Of a stretch of DNA of 21,132 nt, positions 1-5,186 are shown piece by piece. Source of the DNA: a virus. The position numbers and the translations under genes were made by a program. The DNA lies in the IMG/VR virus record IMGVR_UViG_3300028925_004122, positions 1 to 21,132 of that record. One strand, 5' to 3'. Position 1 is the stretch's first letter, and each line of letters begins with the position of its first letter. The notes below the pieces were generated by a model, which saw nothing but the letters and a program-made list of their open reading frames with translations, made no database searches and was not told where the DNA came from.

Positions 1-144
1 GTGCCTGATTTGGATAGGCCGTATTGCACGCCTGCCCCCTCTCTCTGCCAGCCCAAAAAGGGCCACTGGGGGATTTGTCGGTATAGTTAAAACAATGCGG
101 GTGCGGCCCTACGTACTAAGCCGGTGGTGCATGGCGTGGTGGCG
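1..144. other. Left edge, no supported gene
   Basis: This stretch is richer in G and C than the AT-rich control region that follows. It contains a small hairpin (GCCC, five A, GGGC, at 51-63) without a U-tract. A plus-strand frame is open from base 2 to a stop at 188-190, but it runs straight through the hairpin at 152-165 and shows no recognisable protein pattern, so I do not call it. I see no tRNA. The bases may be the end of a neighbouring transcript or a 3' untranslated region from outside the window. Confidence 0.5.
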
Positions 145-165
145 TAAAAAAAGCCCCGAAGGGCT
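145..165 (-). terminator. Intrinsic terminator with UUCG loop for leftward transcription
   Basis: Read on the minus strand this is AGCCC-TTCG-GGGCT followed directly by seven T residues. That is a five-base-pair GC-rich stem with the very stable UUCG tetraloop and a U-tract, the classic rho-independent layout. It lies downstream of the leftward promoter at 511-538 and the 39-residue gene at 289-408, closing a transcript of about 360 nt. On the plus strand the same hairpin is followed only by GTTGTTT, so it may also work weakly in that direction. Confidence 0.85.
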
Positions 166-244
166 GTTGTTTCATAGTGTATATTATGGATAGGGATTAA
201 CATTAACAAAAACAAAGACTTAGCCTTCGGGGGCGCGCATGGGC

Positions 245-299
245 CACCGGGGGGGGTGGGTATATGTATATGCAACCCCGGTGTATTTTTACTGTTTTT
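245..299 (+). terminator. Possible rightward terminator hairpin
   Basis: CACCGGGG (245-252) and CCCCGGTG (276-283) form a perfect eight-base-pair stem with a 23-nt loop. On the plus strand it is followed by TATTTTTACTGTTTTTT, a T-rich tail. It could stop rightward transcription entering from beyond the left edge before it reaches the divergent promoters. The loop is long, so termination is plausible but not certain. On the minus strand the hairpin sits in the 3' untranslated part of the 39-residue gene's transcript and has no U-tract. Confidence 0.45.
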
Positions 300-408
300 T
301 ACCCCTTCTAGAATAAATAGTCTTATTTTTCAATACCTTATGGCCTAGTACAGTTAATACTTTGTAGAAAGGATTACGTTTCTTAGGGTATTTCTTTATC
401 TTGGTCAT
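289..408 (-). CDS. Small, highly basic leftward phage protein (39 aa)
   Basis: A 39-codon frame starts with ATG at 408 and ends with TAA at 289. The product starts MTKIKKYPKKRNPF. It has 11 Lys, 3 Arg and no Asp or Glu, so it is strongly cationic; nucleic-acid binding is a reasonable inference. The layout (RNP near the N-terminus, a short hydrophobic middle, then K-x-x-Y-x-R-R/K near the end) resembles small conserved hypothetical proteins I have seen in marine phages; this is memory, not a search. It lies 96 nt downstream of a consensus leftward promoter and upstream of a strong terminator, so it has its own transcription unit opposite to all other genes. The ribosome site is weak (AAAGTG before the ATG). 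Two of the three GTAAT-N3-ATTAC dyads lie directly before the start codon, suggesting autoregulation or regulation by a partner. Confidence 0.65.
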   Translation of the reverse strand: MTKIKKYPKKRNPFYKVLTVLGHKVLKNKTIYSRRGKKQ

Positions 409-416
409 ATCACTTT

Positions 417-429
417 GTAATTTTATTAC
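417..429. promoter_or_regulatory. Dyad operator copy 3 (GTAAT-TTT-ATTAC)
   Basis: Perfect five-base arms with a three-base spacer. It ends nine bases before the ATG (408) of the leftward 39-residue gene and lies 21 bp centre to centre from copy 2, two helical turns, as expected for two dimers binding side by side. Its place in the leader, where the ribosome site should be, also allows an RNA-level role, although an AU-rich five-base-pair hairpin would be weak. Confidence 0.6.
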
Positions 430-437
430 AATTTTGG

Positions 438-450
438 GTAATTATATTAC
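438..450. promoter_or_regulatory. Dyad operator copy 2 (GTAAT-TAT-ATTAC)
   Basis: Same arms and spacer length as copies 1 and 3. The repeat extends beyond the dyad: ATTACAATTTTGGGTAAT (425-442) and ATTACAATATGGGCTAAT (446-463) are direct repeats matching at 15 of 18 positions with a 21-bp period. It lies inside the leader of the leftward transcript. Confidence 0.6.
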
Positions 451-495
451 AATATGGGCTAATATATACATAGCCCTATATATTAACCCCCCCGG

Positions 496-510
496 AGTAA
501 TGTAATTACT
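496..510. promoter_or_regulatory. Dyad operator copy 1 over the leftward start site
   Basis: AGTAAT-GTA-ATTACT has six-base arms and contains the shared GTAAT-N3-ATTAC core at 497-509. It starts directly next to the leftward -10 box (511-516) and covers the predicted start site near 504. A protein bound here would block the leftward promoter, the usual geometry of a repressor operator. Copies 2 and 3 lie 59 and 80 bp further along the same transcript. Confidence 0.65.
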
Positions 511-538
511 ATTATACACCTCATTTCAGATCTGTCAA
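511..538 (-). promoter_or_regulatory. Consensus sigma-70 promoter, leftward
   Basis: On the minus strand TTGACA (538-533) and TATAAT (516-511) are both exact consensus with a 16-bp spacer. The start site should fall near 504. It drives the 39-residue gene and ends at the terminator at 145-165. A dyad operator overlaps its start site. Confidence 0.85.
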
Positions 539-549
539 GCATAAAATGC
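539..549. promoter_or_regulatory. Second dyad between the two promoters (GCAT-AAA-ATGC)
   Basis: A perfect 11-bp dyad of a different sequence from the other three. It abuts the leftward -35 box and ends 20 bp before the rightward -35 box at 569, so a protein bound there could touch both promoters. It is short and a single copy, so it may be chance. Confidence 0.3.
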
Positions 550-568
550 ACTATTTTATATTTTTTAC

Positions 569-597
569 TTGACAACATGCCTATTTGTATGTATAAT
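569..597 (+). promoter_or_regulatory. Consensus sigma-70 promoter of the structural operon
   Basis: TTGACA (569-574), a 17-bp spacer, then TATAAT (592-597): exact consensus boxes at the ideal spacing. Transcription should start near 604, giving a leader of about 107 nt before the first ATG at 711. No other convincing promoter was found among the tightly packed genes to its right, so it probably drives the whole virion operon through host RNA polymerase. Confidence 0.9.
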
Positions 598-710
598 AGA
601 TACTTAGCAGCCACAAGCCTGTCTACGTCTTCTCAACGCATATATATATTTATAAAAAAATAGAAGAATAGGGATAAGGCTTTTTTGGACTGCACTTTTT
701 TTTAGATAGC

Positions 711-914
711 ATGGCTTATCAAGGCCCCTTTCAGGCATACATTATGATTAATAACGCTAGTGATAACTATTGCGCTTCTTGTACCTGTGGTAATAAGACG
801 TGCCACTGTGCAGAAGAAACAACAGCTTGCCCTCAGTGTGACTGCGGGGATTGCCAATGCAAGAACATGTACAAAAGTACAGGTTGGGGCAAACCAACAG
901 TGGGAATGGAATGA
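711..914 (+). CDS. Cys-rich metallothionein-like small protein
   Basis: This first gene of the rightward operon encodes 67 residues if it starts at 711, or 56 if it starts at the in-frame ATG at 744, which has an AGG eight bases upstream; the 711 ATG has no clear ribosome site. Ten cysteines lie in 30 residues (21, 24, 26, 31, 33, 40, 43, 45, 48, 50) with one His (32), arranged CxxCxC, CxC, then CxxCxCxxCxC. Dense CxC and CxxC pairs without a hydrophobic core are the hallmark of metallothioneins, which bind Zn, Cu or Cd in metal-thiolate clusters. It lacks the spacing of one classical zinc finger. I do not know a named family for it; metal binding is inferred from the pattern. Its TGA overlaps the start of the next gene. 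Confidence 0.7.
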   Translation: MAYQGPFQAYIMINNASDNYCASCTCGNKTCHCAEETTACPQCDCGDCQCKNMYKSTGWGKPTVGME

Positions 915-1447
915 TGGCTAAATTTGGAAAACAGAAGATTACGAATGCAGGTATAGATGCTGCTGTAGCTAGGATTATTGAAGGCAATAGAAGTCCGGGT
1001 GCAGCTTTAAACTCGCTAGATAGAGACGCTAAAAAAGTGGGCGCTACTAACGCACAGCGTCGAGCAACGATTCGTATGGTGGAGAAGCGGTTTAACTCCC
1101 ATATAAAACAGGCTAAAGCGGGGTTTGATAGGGTAACTGCTGATGTTAAATCTGGCAAAGCGAACTCTCTGAAGAAGGGTCTTACTCCCGAAAAAGTTGC
1201 AGCCGTTAAAGAGAGTTTCAGTGGTGCTGTAGCTTCTGTAATGGATAATATGATGAATCCTGAACCTTCCCAAGAGGGAAAACCTTATGGGGGCAGCAAA
1301 GAGCTAGCCAAAGCCACACGCAAAGCTGTGCGATCTGGGTCTGAAGCGAAAAATTACAAAAAGCCCCAAAAGAAAGCTAGTGGCGGCAAGGTATATGCAA
1401 TGAACCGCAACATGGGTGGCCCTATTCGCAAACCCCGGATAAAATAA
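914..1447 (+). CDS. Unknown basic phage protein with C-terminal GG-V/RKP motif
   Basis: About 177 residues, not assigned to a known family. The frame is open from 851, but that start would lie deep inside the Cys-rich gene. The tandem ATGATG at 911/914 overlaps the previous TGA and has GGGA eight bases upstream of 914, so I take 914 (911 is equally possible). The product is Lys/Arg-rich and probably helical through the middle, with no membrane segment. Its last 20 residues carry GGKVYAM and GGPIRKPRIK, a version of the motif shared with three neighbours. The gene ends in a TAATG overlap with the next. Likely a minor virion or DNA-associated protein, judging only by place and charge. Confidence 0.7.
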   Translation: MAKFGKQKITNAGIDAAVARIIEGNRSPGAALNSLDRDAKKVGATNAQRRATIRMVEKRFNSHIKQAKAGFDRVTADVKSGKANSLKKGLTPEKVAAVKESFSGAVASVMDNMMNPEPSQEGKPYGGSKELAKATRKAVRSGSEAKNYKKPQKKASGGKVYAMNRNMGGPIRKPRIK

Positions 1448-1752
1448 TGCAAAAAGAATACGCGCTGGGCGGTGGAGTCCGCAAACCCAAGATGCCTACA
1501 GGCTCAGGAATGAAGCGACCTACCAAACAGGGCGCTGGAATGACTGATAAGGGTATTAAGGCTTATCGTGAGGCTAATCCCGGCTCTAAGCTAAAAGGTG
1601 CAGTTACTGGTGAAGTAAAGGCAGGAAGTAAAGCTGCGAAGAGGCGTAAGTCATACTGCGCTCGTTCTGCAGGTCAGATGAAAGACTTCCCCTCTGCGGC
1701 TAACGATCCTAACTCGCGGCTGCGTCAGGCTAGAAAAAGATGGAAATGTTAA
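1447..1752 (+). CDS. Small basic phage protein, DUF6321-like
   Basis: 101 residues. The middle and C-terminal part (TDKGIKAYREANPGSKL, then a Lys-rich linker, KAAKRRKSYCARSAGQ, DPNSRLRQARKRWKC at the end) matches a conserved small protein of marine phages that I recall as DUF6321; the number is from memory. The invariant-looking features are NPGSKL, RRKS-C-AR, DPNSR and a terminal W-x-C. Two cysteines far apart in such a basic protein could bind metal or form a disulfide. Unusually, the shared motif lies at the N-terminus here (KEYALGGGVRKPK, residues 3-15). Its ATG uses the last base of the previous TAA, and its own TAA overlaps the next ATG, so translation is coupled. Function unknown. Confidence 0.8.
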   Translation: MQKEYALGGGVRKPKMPTGSGMKRPTKQGAGMTDKGIKAYREANPGSKLKGAVTGEVKAGSKAAKRRKSYCARSAGQMKDFPSAANDPNSRLRQARKRWKC

Positions 1753-1910
1753 TGGCAACTAAAAAAATTACTCCAAAACAAAAAAAGACATTAAAAAAGC
1801 ATTCGGAACATCATACTAAAGAACACATGACTAAAATGAAAACCGCAATGAAAAAAGGTAAAACCTTTACTGCTGCGCATAAGAAAGCAAAAAAAATTGT
1901 CTCTGTATGA
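1752..1910 (+). CDS. Tiny Lys/His-rich phage protein (52 aa)
   Basis: A 52-codon frame starts with the ATG overlapping the previous TAA and ends with TGA at 1908-1910. About 20 of 52 residues are Lys, with five His and only two Glu. The order of motifs (KQKKTLKKHSEHHTKEHM, then MKKGKTFTAAHKKAKK) resembles a widespread tiny protein of phages with the pattern KHS-x-HH-x-x-HM ... M-x-x-G-x-(S/T)-F-x-x-AH-x-x-A; this is from memory. It is predicted to be two short helices. The role is unknown; it may bind nucleic acid. Coupling at both ends supports it as a real gene. Confidence 0.75.
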   Translation: MATKKITPKQKKTLKKHSEHHTKEHMTKMKTAMKKGKTFTAAHKKAKKIVSV

Positions 1911-2202
1911 AAACATTAACAACAGAAAAAAGGCTGGCACAAGTCGGTCTAAGAGCAAATCAACGATTAGTAAGAAGGCTTATAAAAACATGCAAAAAGG
2001 TTTCCCTAAAAAAATGAATTACGGTGGCATGGCTTCTACCGGAACTCCCGACAAGGATAAGATCATGGGTGCAGCTTCTATGCAGCAAAACCCACAGCAA
2101 AGCCTCATGGAAATGAACCGCAACAAGGTTACGGGCATGATGGATGGCGGTAAGGTTAAAGAATATGCAATGGGTGGAGGCGTGCGTAAGGTACGTTACT
2201 AA
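1897..2202 (+). CDS. Small phage protein with MSLYENI start and GG-V motif
   Basis: 101 residues from a TTG start at 1897, overlapping the previous gene by 14 nt. I keep the TTG because the N-terminus it adds (SLYENINNRKKAGTSR, then STISKKAYKNM-x-x-GFP) matches a conserved start seen in marine phage proteins (recalled, not searched), and no ATG in this frame occurs before residue 32. A competing ATG at 1907 in another frame gives only 36 residues and is less likely. The C-terminus carries DGGKVKEYAMGGGVRKVRY, the fullest copy of the shared motif; a partial copy (NYGGMAS) lies near residue 43. The TAA overlaps the ATG of the small terminase gene. Function unknown. Confidence 0.7.
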   Translation: MSLYENINNRKKAGTSRSKSKSTISKKAYKNMQKGFPKKMNYGGMASTGTPDKDKIMGAASMQQNPQQSLMEMNRNKVTGMMDGGKVKEYAMGGGVRKVRY

Positions 2203-2627
2203 TGGTAAATAATCTGCTAGCCAAAAATAAGAGTAAGAAACGCGAGCTAACTGAAAAGCAGTCCGCATACTTAGACGCCCTTATGGTTAATGGGGGTAAT
2301 AACGCTGCAGCATTACGCGAAGCGGGCTATGCCATCACTAGTGGCAATGAGGTTATGAACTCTCTTGCAGATGAGATTATAGGAAGAGCTAAAAACATAC
2401 TAGCCGCTAACTCTGTAAAAGCAGCATCAGGGCTTGTAAACGCTCTGGATGATGATGGAACTACCCCCCGTGCAGAGTTAAAGATAAAGGCTGCAGAGTC
2501 TATCCTTAACAGGGTCGGTGTTGGTAAGCACGATGTAGTCGAACATAACGTAACTGCACTTCATGGAATAGTTCTTCTTCCTTCCAAAGCAGGACAGGAA
2601 GAGCCTATCATTATAAATAATGGGTAA
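2202..2627 (+). CDS. terS: Terminase small subunit (DNA-recognition)
   Basis: 141 residues. The N-terminal part LTEKQSAYLDALMVNGGNN-x-x-ALREAGYA (about 16-44) has the helix-turn-helix pattern of phage small terminases, which bind the packaging site and load the large subunit onto DNA. A helical stretch follows (60-110) ending in AAESILNRVGVGKHD, a typical oligomerisation region with the common L-N-R-x-G finish. The last 30 residues are hydrophobic and probably contact the large subunit. Length fits the family, and the large terminase lies two genes downstream. Start and stop both overlap neighbours. Confidence 0.8.
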   Translation: MVNNLLAKNKSKKRELTEKQSAYLDALMVNGGNNAAALREAGYAITSGNEVMNSLADEIIGRAKNILAANSVKAASGLVNALDDDGTTPRAELKIKAAESILNRVGVGKHDVVEHNVTALHGIVLLPSKAGQEEPIIINNG

Positions 2628-2808
2628 ATTATCTGTGGATGTTACTCTATCCCGCGTTAAGAAGCCAAATAGCTACCTGTGCTATAATACGTATCAGGGT
2701 AGGCACTATAAAAAAGTTACCATCCATGAAGAACCTGCAATTAGCGTAATGGAAGCATTTGCAATTGACAGAAAAATAATTCCCAACCAAAAAGATATGG
2801 GTACGTAA
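2620..2808 (+). CDS. Hypothetical small protein (62 aa)
   Basis: 62 residues, starting inside the last codons of the small terminase (8-nt overlap), so it depends on translational coupling. The sequence (VTLSRVKKPNSYLCYN-x-YQGRHYKKVTI) suggests a short beta-rich basic domain with one Cys and many Tyr. I do not recognise a family. The next gene begins two bases after its stop. Frame integrity, tight spacing and a plausible composition support a real gene. Confidence 0.65.
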   Translation: MGKLSVDVTLSRVKKPNSYLCYNTYQGRHYKKVTIHEEPAISVMEAFAIDRKIIPNQKDMGT

Positions 2809-2809
2809 G

Positions 2810-3475
2810 ATGTCTGATAGGCTAAAAGAAGGTGTTGAAGAATTTAGTAAAAAAACTCTTCAGGTTTTGTTTGATACCGAAGAGGGGAAAAGTCTTATGC
2901 GACGGGTTATGTTTACTGTAGATAATCCCTATGGGGGAACTGGATCGCAAGGTGAACTTCCTGTTACGGTTAGAAATACCATTGAGGCTGCTGGGGCGCT
3001 AAAAAAAGTATATAGCTTATATGAAAAGGGTCAAAACAGTAAGGTTAGTTCTGAACTGGCTACTCAAGCCCTTAAGCAAATTGCAAAAGCGGTAGAATTA
3101 AATCCCAAGTTAGAAATGGAATTTACAAGAACCATTAAAGATCCCGGTTTTACAGCGTCAGCCCCTGTTGGCGGAGGTAGGGCGGGTCTTAAAACGGCAA
3201 GTATTAAAGACCCATTAGGAAATATTAGTGGTTTTTATAGGGATGATAAAAACGAAGTTAACGCAGGATATGGGTCAGATGAAAATGCCTATGTATCGTT
3301 TAACAGGACGTTGGCGCAGGGATCAGCCGGGAGTGTATCTGCTACAATCCGCGGAAGTAAAAGGCCCGGCGATAAACCGGAAGTGTATGGAGGAATACAG
3401 GGCAAGTTGAAATTTGCAAAGGGCGGTCACGTCAAACAATATTCCAACGCACCAAGGAAACCAAAATTAAAGTAA
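2810..3475 (+). CDS. Unknown phage protein with C-terminal GG-V/RKP motif (221 aa)
   Basis: 221 residues starting MSDRLKEG. The first 110 residues look helical; the rest is glycine-rich and probably beta-structured (repeated G-x-Y/F and S-x-T patterns). The last 20 residues, FAKGGHVKQYSNAPRKPKLK, are another copy of the motif shared with the genes at 914, 1447 and 1897. No catalytic motif or membrane segment is visible. It lies directly before the large terminase and shares a TAATG junction with it. Probably a minor virion component; not recognised. Confidence 0.65.
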   Translation: MSDRLKEGVEEFSKKTLQVLFDTEEGKSLMRRVMFTVDNPYGGTGSQGELPVTVRNTIEAAGALKKVYSLYEKGQNSKVSSELATQALKQIAKAVELNPKLEMEFTRTIKDPGFTASAPVGGGRAGLKTASIKDPLGNISGFYRDDKNEVNAGYGSDENAYVSFNRTLAQGSAGSVSATIRGSKRPGDKPEVYGGIQGKLKFAKGGHVKQYSNAPRKPKLK

Positions 3476-5184
3476 TGTCTGACAAAGCTGATGTCACTGA
3501 GGAGCCTGTAAAGCGTACTGCGGGCCGTCCTAAGCTAGCTAAAGGGGTGAAGGGCAACTACAACATGTCCGCCCGTGAGAAGGCTAGGAGAGCCTCTCAG
3601 GCTGCTGTACTTAACGCTGACAGAGCAAAGAAGAAAGCCCAGAAAAAAGCGGCTACGGCTAGAGACAAAAAGAACAATATTAAGAAGGTAGAACAGGCCC
3701 TATTTAATCCTAAAGGGGCAAAAGTAATTGAAGACAACGTACTCAACAACGTACCAAAAAGAGTAAGGGAGTTAGTTGAGGATGAAGCGGAAGTTATCTT
3801 CAAGCCTAATACAGGGCCTCAAACTGACTTTTTGGCAAGCCCTGAAAGGGACGTGTTTTATGGTGGTGCTGCTGGTGGGGGTAAATCTTATGCTCTTCTT
3901 GCTGATTTGCTGCGCTACTGTGATAACCCCAATCATCGTGCTCTTATTATTCGTCGCACATTGGATGAGCTTACAGAACTGGTTGATAAAAGTAAGCAAC
4001 TATATCCTAGAGCTTTTCCGGGGGCTACGTTCAGAGAATCAAAAGCAATGTGGCAATTCCCCTCTGGAGCTACGGCATGGTTCTCCTATCTCGACAAAGA
4101 CAAAGACGTAACACGCTACCAAGGACAAGCTTTTACGTGGATTGGTATTGATGAGATAACGCATTACCCGACACCCTACGTATGGGAATATCTGCGTTCC
4201 AGACTTCGTACAACAGATTCTGAAATAAATTCATATATGCGCTGCACAGGAAACCCCGGAGGGGTAGGCGGCTGGTGGGTAAAGAAGATGTACATCGACC
4301 CCGCGCCGCCCAACAGTCCCTTTGCAGCTACAGATGTCGATACAGGTAACGCTCTATTGTGGCCTGACACAGCAACGAACGGTAAAGCAGGTCAACCGCT
4401 GTTTCTTCGTAAGTTTATTCCGGCGCGATTGACCGATAACCCCTACCTCGCAGAAACTGGTGAATATGAAGCCATGTTGAGGTCGCTCCCAGATGTCGAA
4501 CGAAGACGGCTTCTAGAAGGGGATTGGGATGTCGCGGAGGGAGCGGCGTTTCCTGAGTTTTCACGTAATGTTCATGTGGTAGACGCCTCTCAGATGCAGA
4601 TACCCGCTGGATGGTTGCGTTTAAGGGCAGCAGATTATGGTTATGCAGCCCCCTCTTGTGTTTTGTGGGGGGCTATAGATTGGGACGATACCTTGTGGAT
4701 ATACCGCGAGTTTTATGGTAGCGGGCAAACTGCGGAAACGCTAGCCCACACCATTACCTCGTTAGAGGGAAACGACCCAAACATGTATTACTCTGTGTTA
4801 GATGCTTCTTGTTGGAACAAAACAGGCAGCGGCCCTTCAATTGCAGAAACGCTTATAAGGTGCGGGGCTAGATTCACTCCTTCTGACAGAAATAGAATTG
4901 CAGGTAAAATGGAGTTGCATCGTAGATTTCAGATAGACCCTGTATCAGATCTACCAAGAATAAAAGTGTTGTCCACCTGTACCCATCTCATTCGCACTCT
5001 CTCAGGTCTTCCTCTGTCTAAGACAAACCCTGAAGATGTAGATACAAAAGCAGACGACCACGCTTACGATGCTTTGCGGTATATGTGTATGACTCGCGCA
5101 CGGGGCCACTTAACCATTAATAGTATGATGAATAAGATAAAAGAAGCAAAGCCTAAACCTTTTGACTCTACGTTTGGTTATTAA
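3475..5184 (+). CDS. terL: Terminase large subunit (ATPase and nuclease)
   Basis: 569 residues; the motor that pumps DNA through the portal and cuts concatemers. Walker A is GGAAGGGKS at 130-138 with K137 as the phosphate-binding lysine. Walker B is WIGIDEITH at about 222-230 with D226 and the catalytic E227. The C-terminal nuclease has the RNase H-like metal triad: D387 (AADYG), D443 (VLDAS) and the cluster D527/D528/D532 (KADDHAYDALRY). The first 100 residues form an unusually long, very basic extension rich in Ala, Lys and Arg, not needed for either activity, which may bind DNA or the small subunit. The start overlaps the previous TAA. The assignment is secure. Confidence 0.95.
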   Translation: MSDKADVTEEPVKRTAGRPKLAKGVKGNYNMSAREKARRASQAAVLNADRAKKKAQKKAATARDKKNNIKKVEQALFNPKGAKVIEDNVLNNVPKRVRELVEDEAEVIFKPNTGPQTDFLASPERDVFYGGAAGGGKSYALLADLLRYCDNPNHRALIIRRTLDELTELVDKSKQLYPRAFPGATFRESKAMWQFPSGATAWFSYLDKDKDVTRYQGQAFTWIGIDEITHYPTPYVWEYLRSRLRTTDSEINSYMRCTGNPGGVGGWWVKKMYIDPAPPNSPFAATDVDTGNALLWPDTATNGKAGQPLFLRKFIPARLTDNPYLAETGEYEAMLRSLPDVERRRLLEGDWDVAEGAAFPEFSRNVHVVDASQMQIPAGWLRLRAADYGYAAPSCVLWGAIDWDDTLWIYREFYGSGQTAETLAHTITSLEGNDPNMYYSVLDASCWNKTGSGPSIAETLIRCGARFTPSDRNRIAGKMELHRRFQIDPVSDLPRIKVLSTCTHLIRTLSGLPLSKTNPEDVDTKADDHAYDALRYMCMTRARGHLTINSMMNKIKEAKPKPFDSTFGY

Positions 5185-5186
5185 TC

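Larger units (their letters stand above)
409..710. promoter_or_regulatory. Divergent control region between leftward and rightward units
   Basis: This AT-rich, gene-free stretch separates the leftward 39-residue gene from the rightward structural operon. It holds three GTAAT-N3-ATTAC dyads, a second dyad (GCAT-AAA-ATGC), and two consensus sigma-70 promoters pointing away from each other, with -35 boxes 30 bp apart. From about 604 to 710 lies the untranslated leader of the rightward transcript, containing an AT-only run near 641-661 and T-runs near 681-704. I see no gene in it. An AT-rich region with iterated dyads could also serve as a replication origin, but nothing specific shows that. Confidence 0.75.

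Noticed and set aside
2-190. Plus-strand frame open from the left edge
   Set aside because: It has no recognisable protein pattern, and it passes through the hairpin at 152-165.
87-275. Minus-strand 62-residue frame with a TTG start
   Set aside because: It runs through the UUCG-loop terminator and has low-complexity Pro/Gly content and no ribosome site.
598-710. Attenuator or riboswitch in the leader of the operon
   Set aside because: T-runs are present, but I could find no stable stem before them.
851-913. Upstream start of the gene ending at 1447
   Set aside because: It would overlap the Cys-rich gene by 64 bases without a ribosome site; ATGATG at 911/914 fits the coupled style.
757-1158. 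Minus-strand 133-residue frame
   Set aside because: It is antisense to two well-supported, coupled genes and has no promoter or ribosome site.
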